Part shown: piece by piece, positions 1-6,646 of the stretch
Position numbering within the stretch: position 1 is the first letter of the stretch
Layout: every line of letters begins with the position of its first letter
Origin: Ilumatobacter sp.
GTDB lineage: Bacteria; Actinomycetota; Acidimicrobiia; Acidimicrobiales; Ilumatobacteraceae
Assembly (NCBI GenBank): GCA_029263275.1
Contig: JAJCXU010000105.1
Location: 1-13,790 of the forward strand
Direction of reading: 5' to 3'
Length of the DNA stretch: 13,790 nucleotides
The notes under the pieces: generated by a model
Seen by the model: the letters and a program-made list of their open reading frames with translations, nothing else
Databases searched by the model: none
Told to the model about the DNA's origin: nothing
Program-made: the position numbers and the translations under genes

Positions 1-497
1 TCGTTCGCATTCGGGTTCTCGAAGTCGTCGACGGCGTGCAGGAGCGAGATCGAGAACCACACCCCGCCGATACTGACCAGCAGCCCGACAGCGCCCGTGA
101 TGATGCCGGTCAACGCGAACCCAGCACCAACATTGGCCGACTTCGCTCGGCGTCGGCCCTTGACGCCGAACACGATTGCCAGCACGGCGGCGACGACGCC
201 TGCAGCGACGATGAAGGGCATCCAGCCGATGCCGATCGCCACGATGCCGAGCACCATCGACGCGGTCGCGATCGTGTTGCGGCCGCCAGCCGCTGTTGAA
301 CCGGTCGGCGGAACTGGTGTTGGCGTGGCAGCGACGGCGGGTGCTGGCCGAGCGCCCGCCGGATCGACGAAACGTTCGCCGTCGGTCGACACATCGGCAG
401 TCCAGGCCTGACCGTTGTGGTAGCGCAGATCGAAGCGCGACGTGGGGTCGGTGTGCCAGCCGGCGTTGCCGCTCGGGGTGTTGGCGCCGTCGACCAT
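1..497 (-). CDS. Partial membrane protein, DUF2510-like N-terminus plus DUF4190-like two-helix domain
   Basis: Reading the minus strand from the ATG at 497 gives 165 uninterrupted residues; the C-terminus is lost at the window edge. Residues 13-45 (GWHTDP...LRYHNGQAWTADV) match the DUF2510 pattern of a GW-DP motif, then LRYxxGxxWT, a short domain found at the N-termini of many actinobacterial membrane proteins. An Ala/Pro/Thr-rich linker (about 48-70) follows, then two hydrophobic segments (about 79-110 and 124-150) separated by a basic loop, GVKGRRRAKS, which is the layout of DUF4190. No enzymatic role is known for either domain; a membrane-anchored protein of unknown function is all that can be said. 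It is divergent from the phosphatase gene. The start was chosen because a TAGGTT -10 element lies 8 nt upstream, which suggests a leaderless message. Confidence 0.8.
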   Translation of the reverse strand, partial: MVDGANTPSGNAGWHTDPTSRFDLRYHNGQAWTADVSTDGERFVDPAGARPAPAVAATPTPVPPTGSTAAGGRNTIATASMVLGIVAIGIGWMPFIVAAGVVAAVLAIVFGVKGRRRAKSANVGAGFALTGIITGAVGLLVSIGGVWFSISLLHAVDDFENPNAN

Positions 498-511
498 GGC
501 GCCGCAACCTA
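498..511 (-). promoter_or_regulatory. Putative leaderless -10 for the DUF2510 gene
   Basis: The minus strand reads TAGGTT (511-506), then 8 nt, then ATG at 497. TANNNT at this spacing would place transcription start at or next to the start codon. No Shine-Dalgarno sequence and no clear -35 are visible. Confidence 0.55.
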
Positions 512-527
512 CCGAGGTAGACAGGGA

Positions 528-541
528 TAGGTTGCGGCCCC
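528..541 (+). promoter_or_regulatory. Putative leaderless -10 for the histidine-phosphatase gene
   Basis: TAGGTT (528-533) is followed by 8 nt and then ATG at 542. This mirrors the minus-strand promoter exactly. The expected -35 zone overlaps the opposing -10, so the two promoters probably compete for polymerase. Confidence 0.55.
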
Positions 542-1219
542 ATGGAAATCGTTCTCATCCGGCATGGCCAGCCCGAGTGGATGCGCGACGATCTCAACGT
601 CGAGAATCCGCCACTGACGGACCTCGGACACCACCAAGCGAAGCGGATGGCCGAAGTGCTCGCCACCGAGTCGTTCGACGAGGTGCTCGTGTCGCCACTC
701 AGGCGTGCATGCCAAACAGCCGCGCCGTTGTACGCCGCACTCCAGCGACCCGAAACCATCGAGCCGTGGTTGCGCGAGATCGGTGACCCCGACTGGCACG
801 GGACGCCGTACGCGTTGGCGCAAGAGGCGTACCGCGAACTGCTCGCAAGACCGTCGCTCGAACGCTGGACCGGTCTCGAAGGCGGTGAGTCCGTCCGCGA
901 CTTCGCTGATCGGATCATTGCGGGTGTCGATGGGTTCATGGCGCAGCGAGGTGGGGTGCGGACCGACGGAGCGTTGCCGGTGTGGCGGCTCGAACGTCCC
1001 GATCAACGAATCGCCATCGTCGCGCACGCCGGCACCAACTCGATGACCATCGGTCACCTGCTGGGTGTCGAGCCGGTTCCGTGGCAATGGGAGCGCTTTC
1101 AGCTCAATCACACGTCGATCACCCGGCTCGAGACCTTCGAACTCGGCGACGGGCATGCCTTCGGGTTGAGCTCGCTCGGGAACTCAGAGCACCTCGCGCT
1201 CGACGACCGCAGCCGCTGA
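542..1219 (+). CDS. Histidine phosphatase (phosphoglycerate-mutase-like) family protein
   Basis: This 225-residue cytosolic protein belongs to the histidine phosphatase superfamily, which transfers phosphate through a phospho-histidine. The family signature LIRHGQ is at residues 5-10, with His8 the expected nucleophile. SPLRRACQTA (51-60) supplies the second phosphate-binding arginine. The second catalytic histidine is H162 in IVAHAG, and E79 in WLREI is a plausible proton donor. The length is normal for the family. The substrate cannot be read from sequence: members act on sugar phosphates, nucleotides, cofactor precursors or small phosphoesters. The gene stands alone, with 34 bp to the next gene, which has its own promoter. 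The ATG at 542 puts the RHG motif at the very N-terminus, as is usual, and sits behind a leaderless-type -10. Confidence 0.88.
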   Translation: MEIVLIRHGQPEWMRDDLNVENPPLTDLGHHQAKRMAEVLATESFDEVLVSPLRRACQTAAPLYAALQRPETIEPWLREIGDPDWHGTPYALAQEAYRELLARPSLERWTGLEGGESVRDFADRIIAGVDGFMAQRGGVRTDGALPVWRLERPDQRIAIVAHAGTNSMTIGHLLGVEPVPWQWERFQLNHTSITRLETFELGDGHAFGLSSLGNSEHLALDDRSR

Positions 1220-1241
1220 CGGTCCGACTCGCGACGAAAAC

Positions 1242-1253
1242 TATGGTCGCGCC
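1242..1253 (+). promoter_or_regulatory. Putative leaderless -10 for the methyltransferase-SDR unit
   Basis: TATGGT (1242-1247) is followed by 6 nt and the ATG at 1254, inside the 34-bp gap after the phosphatase stop. No Shine-Dalgarno sequence precedes the ATG. Confidence 0.55.
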
Positions 1254-2357
1254 ATGAGCGACCCGACGACGATCGAGACCGATCCCGACAAGCTGAAGAT
1301 GTTCGGCTTCAACGTGTTCACCCAGTTGAGCGGAGCAGTGACCGCCGGCATGATCCACCTCGGCGATCGGTTGGGACTCTTCACCGCGCTCGCCGATGCG
1401 GGCATAGCGATCACCACTGCCGAACTGGCGGATCGAACCGGCCTCTCAGAACGCTGGGTGCGCGAATGGGCATACAACCAAGCCGCGGCGCGGCTGCTCG
1501 ACGTCGACGACGCCGATGGAGCGGGCAGCGAGCGGTTTGGGCTGTCGCCTGAGGGCGTTGCGGTCCTTGCGTCGCCCGATCACCCCGCAAGCGGCACCGG
1601 GATGTTCCATCGCTTTCCGCAGACGATGGCGGCACTCGACGTCATGCCCGAGAGCTTTCGGACGGGCGTCGGTCATGACTACGACAGCCACGGCGAGGAG
1701 GGAGCCGTCGGTATCGAGCGCAGCTTCGAACCTTGGAACAAGGCGCACCTGATCCCCACGGTGCTGCCGAGCCTTGACGGCGTCGTCGAGCGCTTACACA
1801 CCGGCATCACCGTGGCTGACATCGGCTGTGGAGCCGGGGGAGCGGTGATGATGATGGCTGCGGCATTCCCGCACTCGACGTTCATCGGCTACGACATCTC
1901 ACGACACGCGCTCGATCGTGCCGAAGCCCGTCGAATCGAGACTGGCGTGCAGAACGCCCGCTTCGTCGACCCGCGCGAGGAGGCGCTGCCCATCGATCGG
2001 TCGGTCGACTTCATCACGACCTTCGACTGCATCCACGACATGGCACATCCCACACGGATGGTCGAGTCGATTCGCTCGGCGCTCGCCGATGACGGCACCT
2101 GGTTGCTGGTCGACATCAAGGGACGCGACACGTTCACCGACAATGTCAAACAGAACCCGATGGCCGCGTTGATGTATGGCATCAGTGTGCTCTCGTGTAT
2201 GTCGTCGGCGCTGTCCGAGCCCGACGGCGAGGGCTTGGGAACGCTGGGGCTTCCCGAGAGCAAGGCCCGTGAGATGTCCGCTGCGGCAGGCTTCTCGCAG
2301 TTCCGCACCATGGACGTCAAGCACAACCTCAACGCCTTCTACGAGATTCGGCCGTGA
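1254..2357 (+). CDS. Class I SAM-dependent methyltransferase with N-terminal winged-helix domain (Rv2258c-like)
   Basis: The protein has 367 residues. Residues about 15-105 form a winged-helix/dimerisation region (AELADRTGLSERWVREW, 56-72), as in O-methyltransferases and Mycobacterium tuberculosis Rv2258c, which is of similar length. The Rossmann methyltransferase core follows: motif I VADIGCGAGG at 187-196 binds SAM, and the acidic residue D214 in IGYDIS should hold the ribose hydroxyls. DFITTFDCIHDM near the end of strand 4 is the expected post-I region. The N-terminal domain normally makes the dimer and caps the substrate rather than binding DNA, so this is unlikely to be a transcription factor. 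The substrate is unknown. The stop overlaps the next gene by 4 bp (GTGA), so the SDR is almost certainly translationally coupled and may act on the same small molecule. Confidence 0.88.
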   Translation: MSDPTTIETDPDKLKMFGFNVFTQLSGAVTAGMIHLGDRLGLFTALADAGIAITTAELADRTGLSERWVREWAYNQAAARLLDVDDADGAGSERFGLSPEGVAVLASPDHPASGTGMFHRFPQTMAALDVMPESFRTGVGHDYDSHGEEGAVGIERSFEPWNKAHLIPTVLPSLDGVVERLHTGITVADIGCGAGGAVMMMAAAFPHSTFIGYDISRHALDRAEARRIETGVQNARFVDPREEALPIDRSVDFITTFDCIHDMAHPTRMVESIRSALADDGTWLLVDIKGRDTFTDNVKQNPMAALMYGISVLSCMSSALSEPDGEGLGTLGLPESKAREMSAAAGFSQFRTMDVKHNLNAFYEIRP

Positions 2358-3145
2358 CGCGACTGTCGCAGCTCTCTCGCTCGGTCGACGGCAGTGTTGC
2401 CATCGTCACCGGTGCCGCCAGCGGCATGGGTCGCGCCACTGCGCAGCTGCTGGCGGACGAGGGCGTGCGAGTCGTGGTCGCTGACCTCGGCGCCGATCGT
2501 GTTGCCGCCGTGGTCGAGGAGATTCGGGCGGCTCATGGCGCAGATGCCGCGCTCGGAGTCGAGTGTGATGTCGCGAGCCACGACCAGCTGAAGAACCTGG
2601 TCACGCAGACGATGGACTGGGCCGGGCGCCTCACCATCGTCGTCAACAACGCGGGCGTCTCGATGATCAATTCGGTCGTTCAGCCCGAGGACGAGTTCGA
2701 AGCGAACTGGGCGCAAACACTCGACATCAATCTGACCGCGCAGGCCCGTTTGGCCCGGCTCGCGGTTCCGCATCTCGTCGATTCAGGTGCAGGCCGCATC
2801 GTCAACATCGCATCCACGGAGGCGATCGTCACGACCGGCGGTCTCGCCGCCTACGCGGCATCCAAGGCCGGTGTGGTGGGACTCACCAAGAGCCTCGCTG
2901 TCGAGCTCGGCCGAAGTGGCATCACGGTCAACTGCATCTGCCCCGGACCGATCGACACCGCGATGACGGAGGCGATCGACGTGGAGGCGAAGGAGAAGTA
3001 CGCCCGTCGGCGGGTTCCGCTCCGGCGATACGGAGTCCCCGAGGAGGTGGCGCACATGACGCTCAACCTGTGTCTCCCGGCGTCGAGCTACGTCAATGGC
3101 GCCATCATCCCCGTTGACGGTGGCATGAGTATCCGCCACACCTAG
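2354..3145 (+). CDS. Short-chain dehydrogenase/reductase (FabG-like SDR)
   Basis: A classical SDR of 263 residues catalysing NAD(P)-dependent oxidation or reduction of an alcohol or ketone in the cytosol. The nucleotide-binding TGAASGMG is at 19-26, with the acidic D44 in VVADLG suggesting NAD(H) preference. NNAG is at 98-101. The catalytic residues are N125 (DIN), S154 (NIAST), Y167 and K171 (YAASK). The PGPID motif (197-201) and a C-terminal NGAIIPVDGG are typical of the FabG-like tetrameric branch. The GTG start lies in the methyltransferase stop (GTGA overlap), so the two genes form an operon. The substrate cannot be named; steroid, fatty-acyl or secondary-alcohol oxidation are all possible. 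It ends 10 bp from the convergent AttH-like gene. Confidence 0.9.
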   Translation: MTRLSQLSRSVDGSVAIVTGAASGMGRATAQLLADEGVRVVVADLGADRVAAVVEEIRAAHGADAALGVECDVASHDQLKNLVTQTMDWAGRLTIVVNNAGVSMINSVVQPEDEFEANWAQTLDINLTAQARLARLAVPHLVDSGAGRIVNIASTEAIVTTGGLAAYAASKAGVVGLTKSLAVELGRSGITVNCICPGPIDTAMTEAIDVEAKEKYARRRVPLRRYGVPEEVAHMTLNLCLPASSYVNGAIIPVDGGMSIRHT

Positions 3146-3155
3146 TTCGACGGGG

Positions 3156-4292
3156 TCAGCCGGCCCAGCCGTCGGTCAGTCCGGTCAGACCGGTCGGGTC
3201 GTGGCGACCGAAGGCGAGCTGTTCGAGCACGCCGAGTCCGGTGTGCTCGCCGAGGCCGCCCGTCGTCGTGGCGCGGACGATGGACTGGATGTGCACGTGG
3301 TGGAAGGCGTTTGGGTCCTCGACAGGGAGCGACCACCGGTCCCCGCCAACGGCCAAGTCGCCCTTCCAGACGCCATGGCGCCATTCGGGGTGGCCATACC
3401 CGATGCCGAGCATGTGGAAGTCGAACAGCGGCTCGAGCCGAATGGTCGACGCCTCGCCTTGCCAGGGCTCGAAGTCGATTTCGAACCACTCGGCACGTCG
3501 GGTACCCGGTTGCCAGCCGACCCGGTAGTCGACCGACCGCATCGCTTCAGCCGGTTCGGCTGCATCGTCAGTGTTGGCGAGCGCGACGAACCCGGTCTCG
3601 TGCCAACGCTTGCCGTCGAACAGCTCATTGATGTCGAAGTGGGTCGAGAACGTGTCGAAGTTCAGCGGCGCCCAGAGCCAGAAGAACTGGGGGTCGGCAA
3701 CGGGAGCGCCGGTGGGTGCGGGCTCGCCGACCGGACGAACTCCCCACGATCGATCACGGCTTCCGACCGTCTCGCCGGGTTCGAGGTCGACCACCTCACC
3801 GTCGATTTCGATCCATCCCTCCCAGTCGCCGAACTGGGTCATGCGTGTCGAGTCCATGATGACTCGCTGGCCAATCTGATTGAAGAAGTGTGGTTCCTGA
3901 ATCGCAGCGGAGCGACGAACGAACGTGAGGTCGGCGCGAAGCCCGTGTTCGGGCGCGTCGACAGCGAGGCGGAGCGCGTTCAGCGGCTCGATCACCTCGA
4001 CCTCGATCGGGCCGACGACGTTCGCTTCAGACCGGTCGAGCGGAGCGCGACGCGAGGCATGGACGTTGATCTGTTCGGCGTCGATGGACCGACCATTGAC
4101 GACCACGCTGAAGTGCGCGTCGGCGACGTGACGGTTCGGATAGAGACCCATCCCGAGTGCGAAGAACAGTCGGGTGTCACGCGTGTAGCCGTTGAAGAAG
4201 TAACGGTCGTAGTGGTTCAGGTCGGTTCCCGCGGTTTGGGACACGGGGTGTGACGTTTGATGGATCGGAAAGTCGTCGAACGAACTCAGCAC
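3156..4292 (-). CDS. AttH/CrtC-like (DUF7064-like) conserved protein
   Basis: A 378-residue protein with no signal peptide or membrane segment. It looks like a mostly beta, lipocalin-like double-domain protein. The motif GSRDRSWGVRP (177-187) and the C-terminal GIGYGHPEWRHGVW (296-309) resemble the conserved motifs of the AttH / hydroxyneurosporene-hydratase-like superfamily, including proteins annotated as DUF7064/DUF7065 in mycobacteria and other actinomycetes. CrtC hydratases in the wider superfamily add water to isoprenoid double bonds, but most actinobacterial members are uncharacterised, so no reaction is assigned. Many aromatic residues (FFWLWAP, 203-209) are consistent with a hydrophobic pocket. 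The GTG at 4292 was chosen because a TAGCGT -10 lies 7 nt upstream. The gene diverges from ctaA and converges on the SDR; a role linked to either is speculation. Confidence 0.7.
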   Translation of the reverse strand: MLSSFDDFPIHQTSHPVSQTAGTDLNHYDRYFFNGYTRDTRLFFALGMGLYPNRHVADAHFSVVVNGRSIDAEQINVHASRRAPLDRSEANVVGPIEVEVIEPLNALRLAVDAPEHGLRADLTFVRRSAAIQEPHFFNQIGQRVIMDSTRMTQFGDWEGWIEIDGEVVDLEPGETVGSRDRSWGVRPVGEPAPTGAPVADPQFFWLWAPLNFDTFSTHFDINELFDGKRWHETGFVALANTDDAAEPAEAMRSVDYRVGWQPGTRRAEWFEIDFEPWQGEASTIRLEPLFDFHMLGIGYGHPEWRHGVWKGDLAVGGDRWSLPVEDPNAFHHVHIQSIVRATTTGGLGEHTGLGVLEQLAFGRHDPTGLTGLTDGWAG

Positions 4293-4305
4293 TCGACCGA
4301 CGCTA
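4293..4305 (-). promoter_or_regulatory. Putative leaderless -10 for the AttH-like gene
   Basis: The minus strand reads TAGCGT (4305-4300), then 7 nt, then GTG at 4292. It lies back-to-back with the ctaA -10, only 4 bp away. Confidence 0.5.
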
Positions 4306-4309
4306 CTCG

Positions 4310-4322
4310 TAGCATTGACCCC
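4310..4322 (+). promoter_or_regulatory. Putative leaderless -10 for ctaA
   Basis: TAGCAT (4310-4315) is followed by 7 nt and the ATG at 4323. This selects 4323 over the upstream in-frame ATG at 4257, which would lie inside the divergent gene. Confidence 0.55.
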
Positions 4323-5240
4323 ATGTCAGAGGGTCGGCTCAGAGACATTGCTCGGTACCGCCAACTCGCCATCATCACGACCGTTGGCGTCGGCATACTC
4401 ACGGTGGCCGGTGGCGTGGTGCGGCTGACCGGGAGCGGTCTGGGATGTGACGATTGGCCGAACTGCAACAGCGAGCGCTTCGTCGACGTGTCATCGGGCC
4501 ATACCGCAATCGAACAGATCAACCGGTTGGTCAGCGGGGTGGTCGGGATTCCGACGTTGCTGCTGGCCATCGCGGCGTTTCGGATCCGCCCGCACGTCAC
4601 CGGTCTGCGCTGGCCTGCGGTTGGTGTGCTCGTCTCGGTGCTCGCCAACGGCGTGCTCGGCGGCATCGCGGTTCGGTCTGACCTTCATCCCGCGCTCATC
4701 CAATCGCACTTCTTGTTGGCGATGGTGTCGATTGCGTTCGGCATGGTCGCGGTCCATCGGTCGAGCGGCGCAATTTCCCGACGGACCGGTCGGGCCGGTC
4801 AGCTGGCATCGCTGTTGACCGTGCTGACTGCGGCTGCGTTGGCGACGGGCACGGTCGTCACCGGAACCGGGCCACATGCCGGCGAGGAAGATGTCCGGCG
4901 GTTTGGCTTCGACATCTCGAACGTCGCACGCATCCATAGCGTCTCGGTGCTGCTCGCGCTCGCGCTGGCCGCAGTGCTGGCGTGGACGGTTCGTTCCGGC
5001 GGCGCATCGAACGCGGCGGTGCGTACACCCTTGACCGCGTGGGTCTTTCTTGGTTGTCTGCAGGCTGCTGTTGGCTACACGCAGTACTTCAACGGCGTGC
5101 CTGAACTCTTGGTCGGCACGCACATCGCGCTCGCAACCGGGTTGTGGGCCATCACGATGTGGCTGATGCTGAGTGCGGTTCCACTGGTGTTGTCGCAACG
5201 TGAACACAAGATTGCGATGCAGGGAGTGGAGACCGTCTAG
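4323..5240 (+). CDS. ctaA: Heme A synthase (CtaA/COX15 family)
   Basis: CtaA oxidises the C8 methyl of heme O to the formyl of heme A, the cofactor of aa3-type cytochrome oxidase, in the cytoplasmic membrane. The 305-residue product has about eight hydrophobic segments. VVRLTGSGLGCDDWPNC (32-48) is the family signature, with C42 and C48 as the extracytoplasmic cysteine pair seen in B. subtilis-type enzymes. H60 and E64 (GHTAIEQINR) follow. Further heme-ligand candidates are H129 (IQSHF), H205 (RIHS) and H267 (GTHIA), in the expected helices. GPHAGEEDV (183-191) is another conserved loop. I chose the ATG at 4323 because it has a properly spaced -10; starting at 4257 would add 22 polar residues and overlap the divergent gene. 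No ctaB or oxidase subunit is nearby. Its stop codon is part of the next promoter. Confidence 0.92.
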   Translation: MSEGRLRDIARYRQLAIITTVGVGILTVAGGVVRLTGSGLGCDDWPNCNSERFVDVSSGHTAIEQINRLVSGVVGIPTLLLAIAAFRIRPHVTGLRWPAVGVLVSVLANGVLGGIAVRSDLHPALIQSHFLLAMVSIAFGMVAVHRSSGAISRRTGRAGQLASLLTVLTAAALATGTVVTGTGPHAGEEDVRRFGFDISNVARIHSVSVLLALALAAVLAWTVRSGGASNAAVRTPLTAWVFLGCLQAAVGYTQYFNGVPELLVGTHIALATGLWAITMWLMLSAVPLVLSQREHKIAMQGVETV

Positions 5241-5251
5241 AGTACCGCTCC
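5238..5251 (+). promoter_or_regulatory. Putative leaderless -10 for the liv operon, overlapping the ctaA stop
   Basis: TAGAGT (5238-5243) is followed by 8 nt and the GTG at 5252. Its first three bases are the TAG stop of ctaA. No Shine-Dalgarno sequence precedes the GTG. The gap is only 11 bp, so read-through from ctaA could also contribute. Confidence 0.5.
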
Positions 5252-6637
5252 GTGCTGACCAGGTCTCTCGGGGAACCGCCGTCCAAGCGGGCTCGCCACA
5301 TTTCACACCAGCGATCCAGTCGACGCTCGACTTGGTCGACCACTCTGCTCGCGTTCGTTGCGGCACTGCTGGCAGTCCTTGCCGTCGGCGGACCAGCGAT
5401 GGCCCAAGACGGCGGTGAAACCCTCGGTGGAACGATGCGTGCGAAGGACGATGCTGGCGAGGACATCTTCGTCGAAGGTGTCGAATTCACCGTGTTCGAT
5501 GAAGACGGCAATGTCGTCGGCACGGCGACCACGGATGCCGAAGGTGTGTGGCTCATCGACCTGCCTGGCTCTGGCGTGTACTCCGTCGAGCTCAACACAG
5601 ACACCCTGCAAGGTTTCGAGCTCCGTAACCCCGACAACAACCCGCTGACGGGTGTCGAGGTGCAGCCGACCACGAACAAGAACACGCTGTTCCCACTGGG
5701 TGAGCGTGTCATCGAGGAGTCCAACTCGATTCGAGCGGTGCAACTGTTCGTCGACGGCATCAAGCTGGGCATGATCATTGCGATGTGCGCCATCGGCCTG
5801 TCGCTCATCTACGGCACAACCGGTCTCACCAACTTCGCGCACGGCGAGATGGTCACCTTCGGCGCCATGATCGGCTTCCTCTTCCACGTGACGTGGCAGT
5901 TCGACTTCCTCGGAAGCTGGATGACCTCACTGGTCTTTGCTGCGGTCGTGGCGATCATCGTCACTGGCCTGGCCGGCGGCCTCTTCAACGAATTCGTCTG
6001 GAAGCGGCTCCGCAATCGAGGCGCGAGCCTGATCTCGGCACTTGTCGTGTCAATTGGCCTGTCGATCTTCTTCCGTTACGTGTTCCTGTATCAATTTGGC
6101 GGTCGGGCGGGCTTCTACCGCGACTACCGCATCGGCGAGAACGTCGAATTCTTCGGGATCTTCACGATGCTCCGCAAGGACATCTTCATCGTGGTGTTCG
6201 GTGCAATCGTCCTCGTCGCGGTCGCGACTGCACTGCGTAAGACACGCGTCGGCAAAGCTATGCGGGCGGTGGCCGACAACCGTGACCTCGCTGAATCGTC
6301 GGGAATCGACGTCGAACAGGTCATCCGCTGGGTCTGGATCATCGGCAGTGCGCTGGCCGGTCTCGGTGGCGTGTTGTTCGGTCTCACCGAGAACGTCAAC
6401 TGGGAGATGGGCTTCCGCCTGTTGCTGCTGATGTTCGCTGGCGTCACACTCGGCGGGCTCGGTACCGCCTACGGCGCGCTGTTCGGCAGCCTCATCGCTG
6501 GTGTCTTCATCCAGATGTCGACACTGCTGCCGTTCATCTCGAGCGACATGAAGAACGTCGGTGCATTGCTGGCGTTGATCATCATCCTCCTGGTGCGCCC
6601 ACAGGGCCTCCTCGGACGAGCGGAACGGATCGGATAG
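5252..6637 (+). CDS. livH: LIV-type ABC transporter permease LivH with an N-terminal extracytoplasmic domain
   Basis: LivH is one of the two membrane subunits of the branched-chain amino acid importer. At 461 residues it is about 150 longer than a standard LivH. Residues 1-51 look like a Sec signal peptide with a long basic N-region, a hydrophobic core (31-46) and an AMA/QD cleavage site. Residues about 55-150 form a beta-rich domain with VEFTVFDEDGNVVG and TATTDAEGVW, like carboxypeptidase-regulatory/CNA-B folds. The permease proper starts near 160: GLSLIYGTTGLTNFAHGEMV (182-201) is the LivH hallmark, and AMRAVADNRDLAESSGID (336-353) is the EAA-type coupling loop that docks on the ATPases. 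It ends in the typical LVRPQGLLGR. The GTG start gives a sensible signal peptide and a leaderless promoter. LivM starts 9 bp after the stop. Confidence 0.92.
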   Translation: MLTRSLGEPPSKRARHISHQRSSRRSTWSTTLLAFVAALLAVLAVGGPAMAQDGGETLGGTMRAKDDAGEDIFVEGVEFTVFDEDGNVVGTATTDAEGVWLIDLPGSGVYSVELNTDTLQGFELRNPDNNPLTGVEVQPTTNKNTLFPLGERVIEESNSIRAVQLFVDGIKLGMIIAMCAIGLSLIYGTTGLTNFAHGEMVTFGAMIGFLFHVTWQFDFLGSWMTSLVFAAVVAIIVTGLAGGLFNEFVWKRLRNRGASLISALVVSIGLSIFFRYVFLYQFGGRAGFYRDYRIGENVEFFGIFTMLRKDIFIVVFGAIVLVAVATALRKTRVGKAMRAVADNRDLAESSGIDVEQVIRWVWIIGSALAGLGGVLFGLTENVNWEMGFRLLLLMFAGVTLGGLGTAYGALFGSLIAGVFIQMSTLLPFISSDMKNVGALLALIIILLVRPQGLLGRAERIG

Positions 6638-6642
6638 GGGAG
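6636..6642 (+). promoter_or_regulatory. Shine-Dalgarno site of livM
   Basis: AGGGGAG begins in the livH TAG stop and lies 4 nt before the ATG at 6647. It is one of the few strong ribosome-binding sites in the window and fixes the livM start. Confidence 0.7.
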
Positions 6643-6646
6643 CATC

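Larger units (their letters stand above)
494..545. repeat. 18-bp near-perfect inverted repeat containing both divergent start codons
   Basis: Positions 494-511 and 528-545 are reverse complements at 17 of 18 positions, separated by 16 bp. Each arm reads TAGGTTGCGGCSCCATGG outward, so each contains a TAGGTT hexamer, an 8-nt spacer and an ATG. The symmetry therefore covers two complete -10-to-start modules facing away from each other. Confidence 0.85.

Noticed and set aside
494..545. 18-bp inverted repeat as a terminator
   Set aside because: It lies between divergent starts, includes both ATG codons and has no T-tract.
1254..1570. N-terminal winged helix of the methyltransferase as evidence for a transcriptional regulator
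   Set aside because: This domain is the standard dimerisation module of Rv2258c-like and O-methyltransferases and is followed by an intact SAM-binding core.
3201..4253. Long plus-strand open frame (350 codons) antisense to the AttH-like gene
   Set aside because: Its predicted product has low complexity and no family motifs, while the minus frame has conserved motifs and a promoter. It is a GC-skew mirror frame.
4257..4322. Upstream ATG at 4257 as the ctaA start
   Set aside because: It would overlap the divergent gene by 36 bp and add 22 polar residues not typical of CtaA; 4323 has a well-placed -10.
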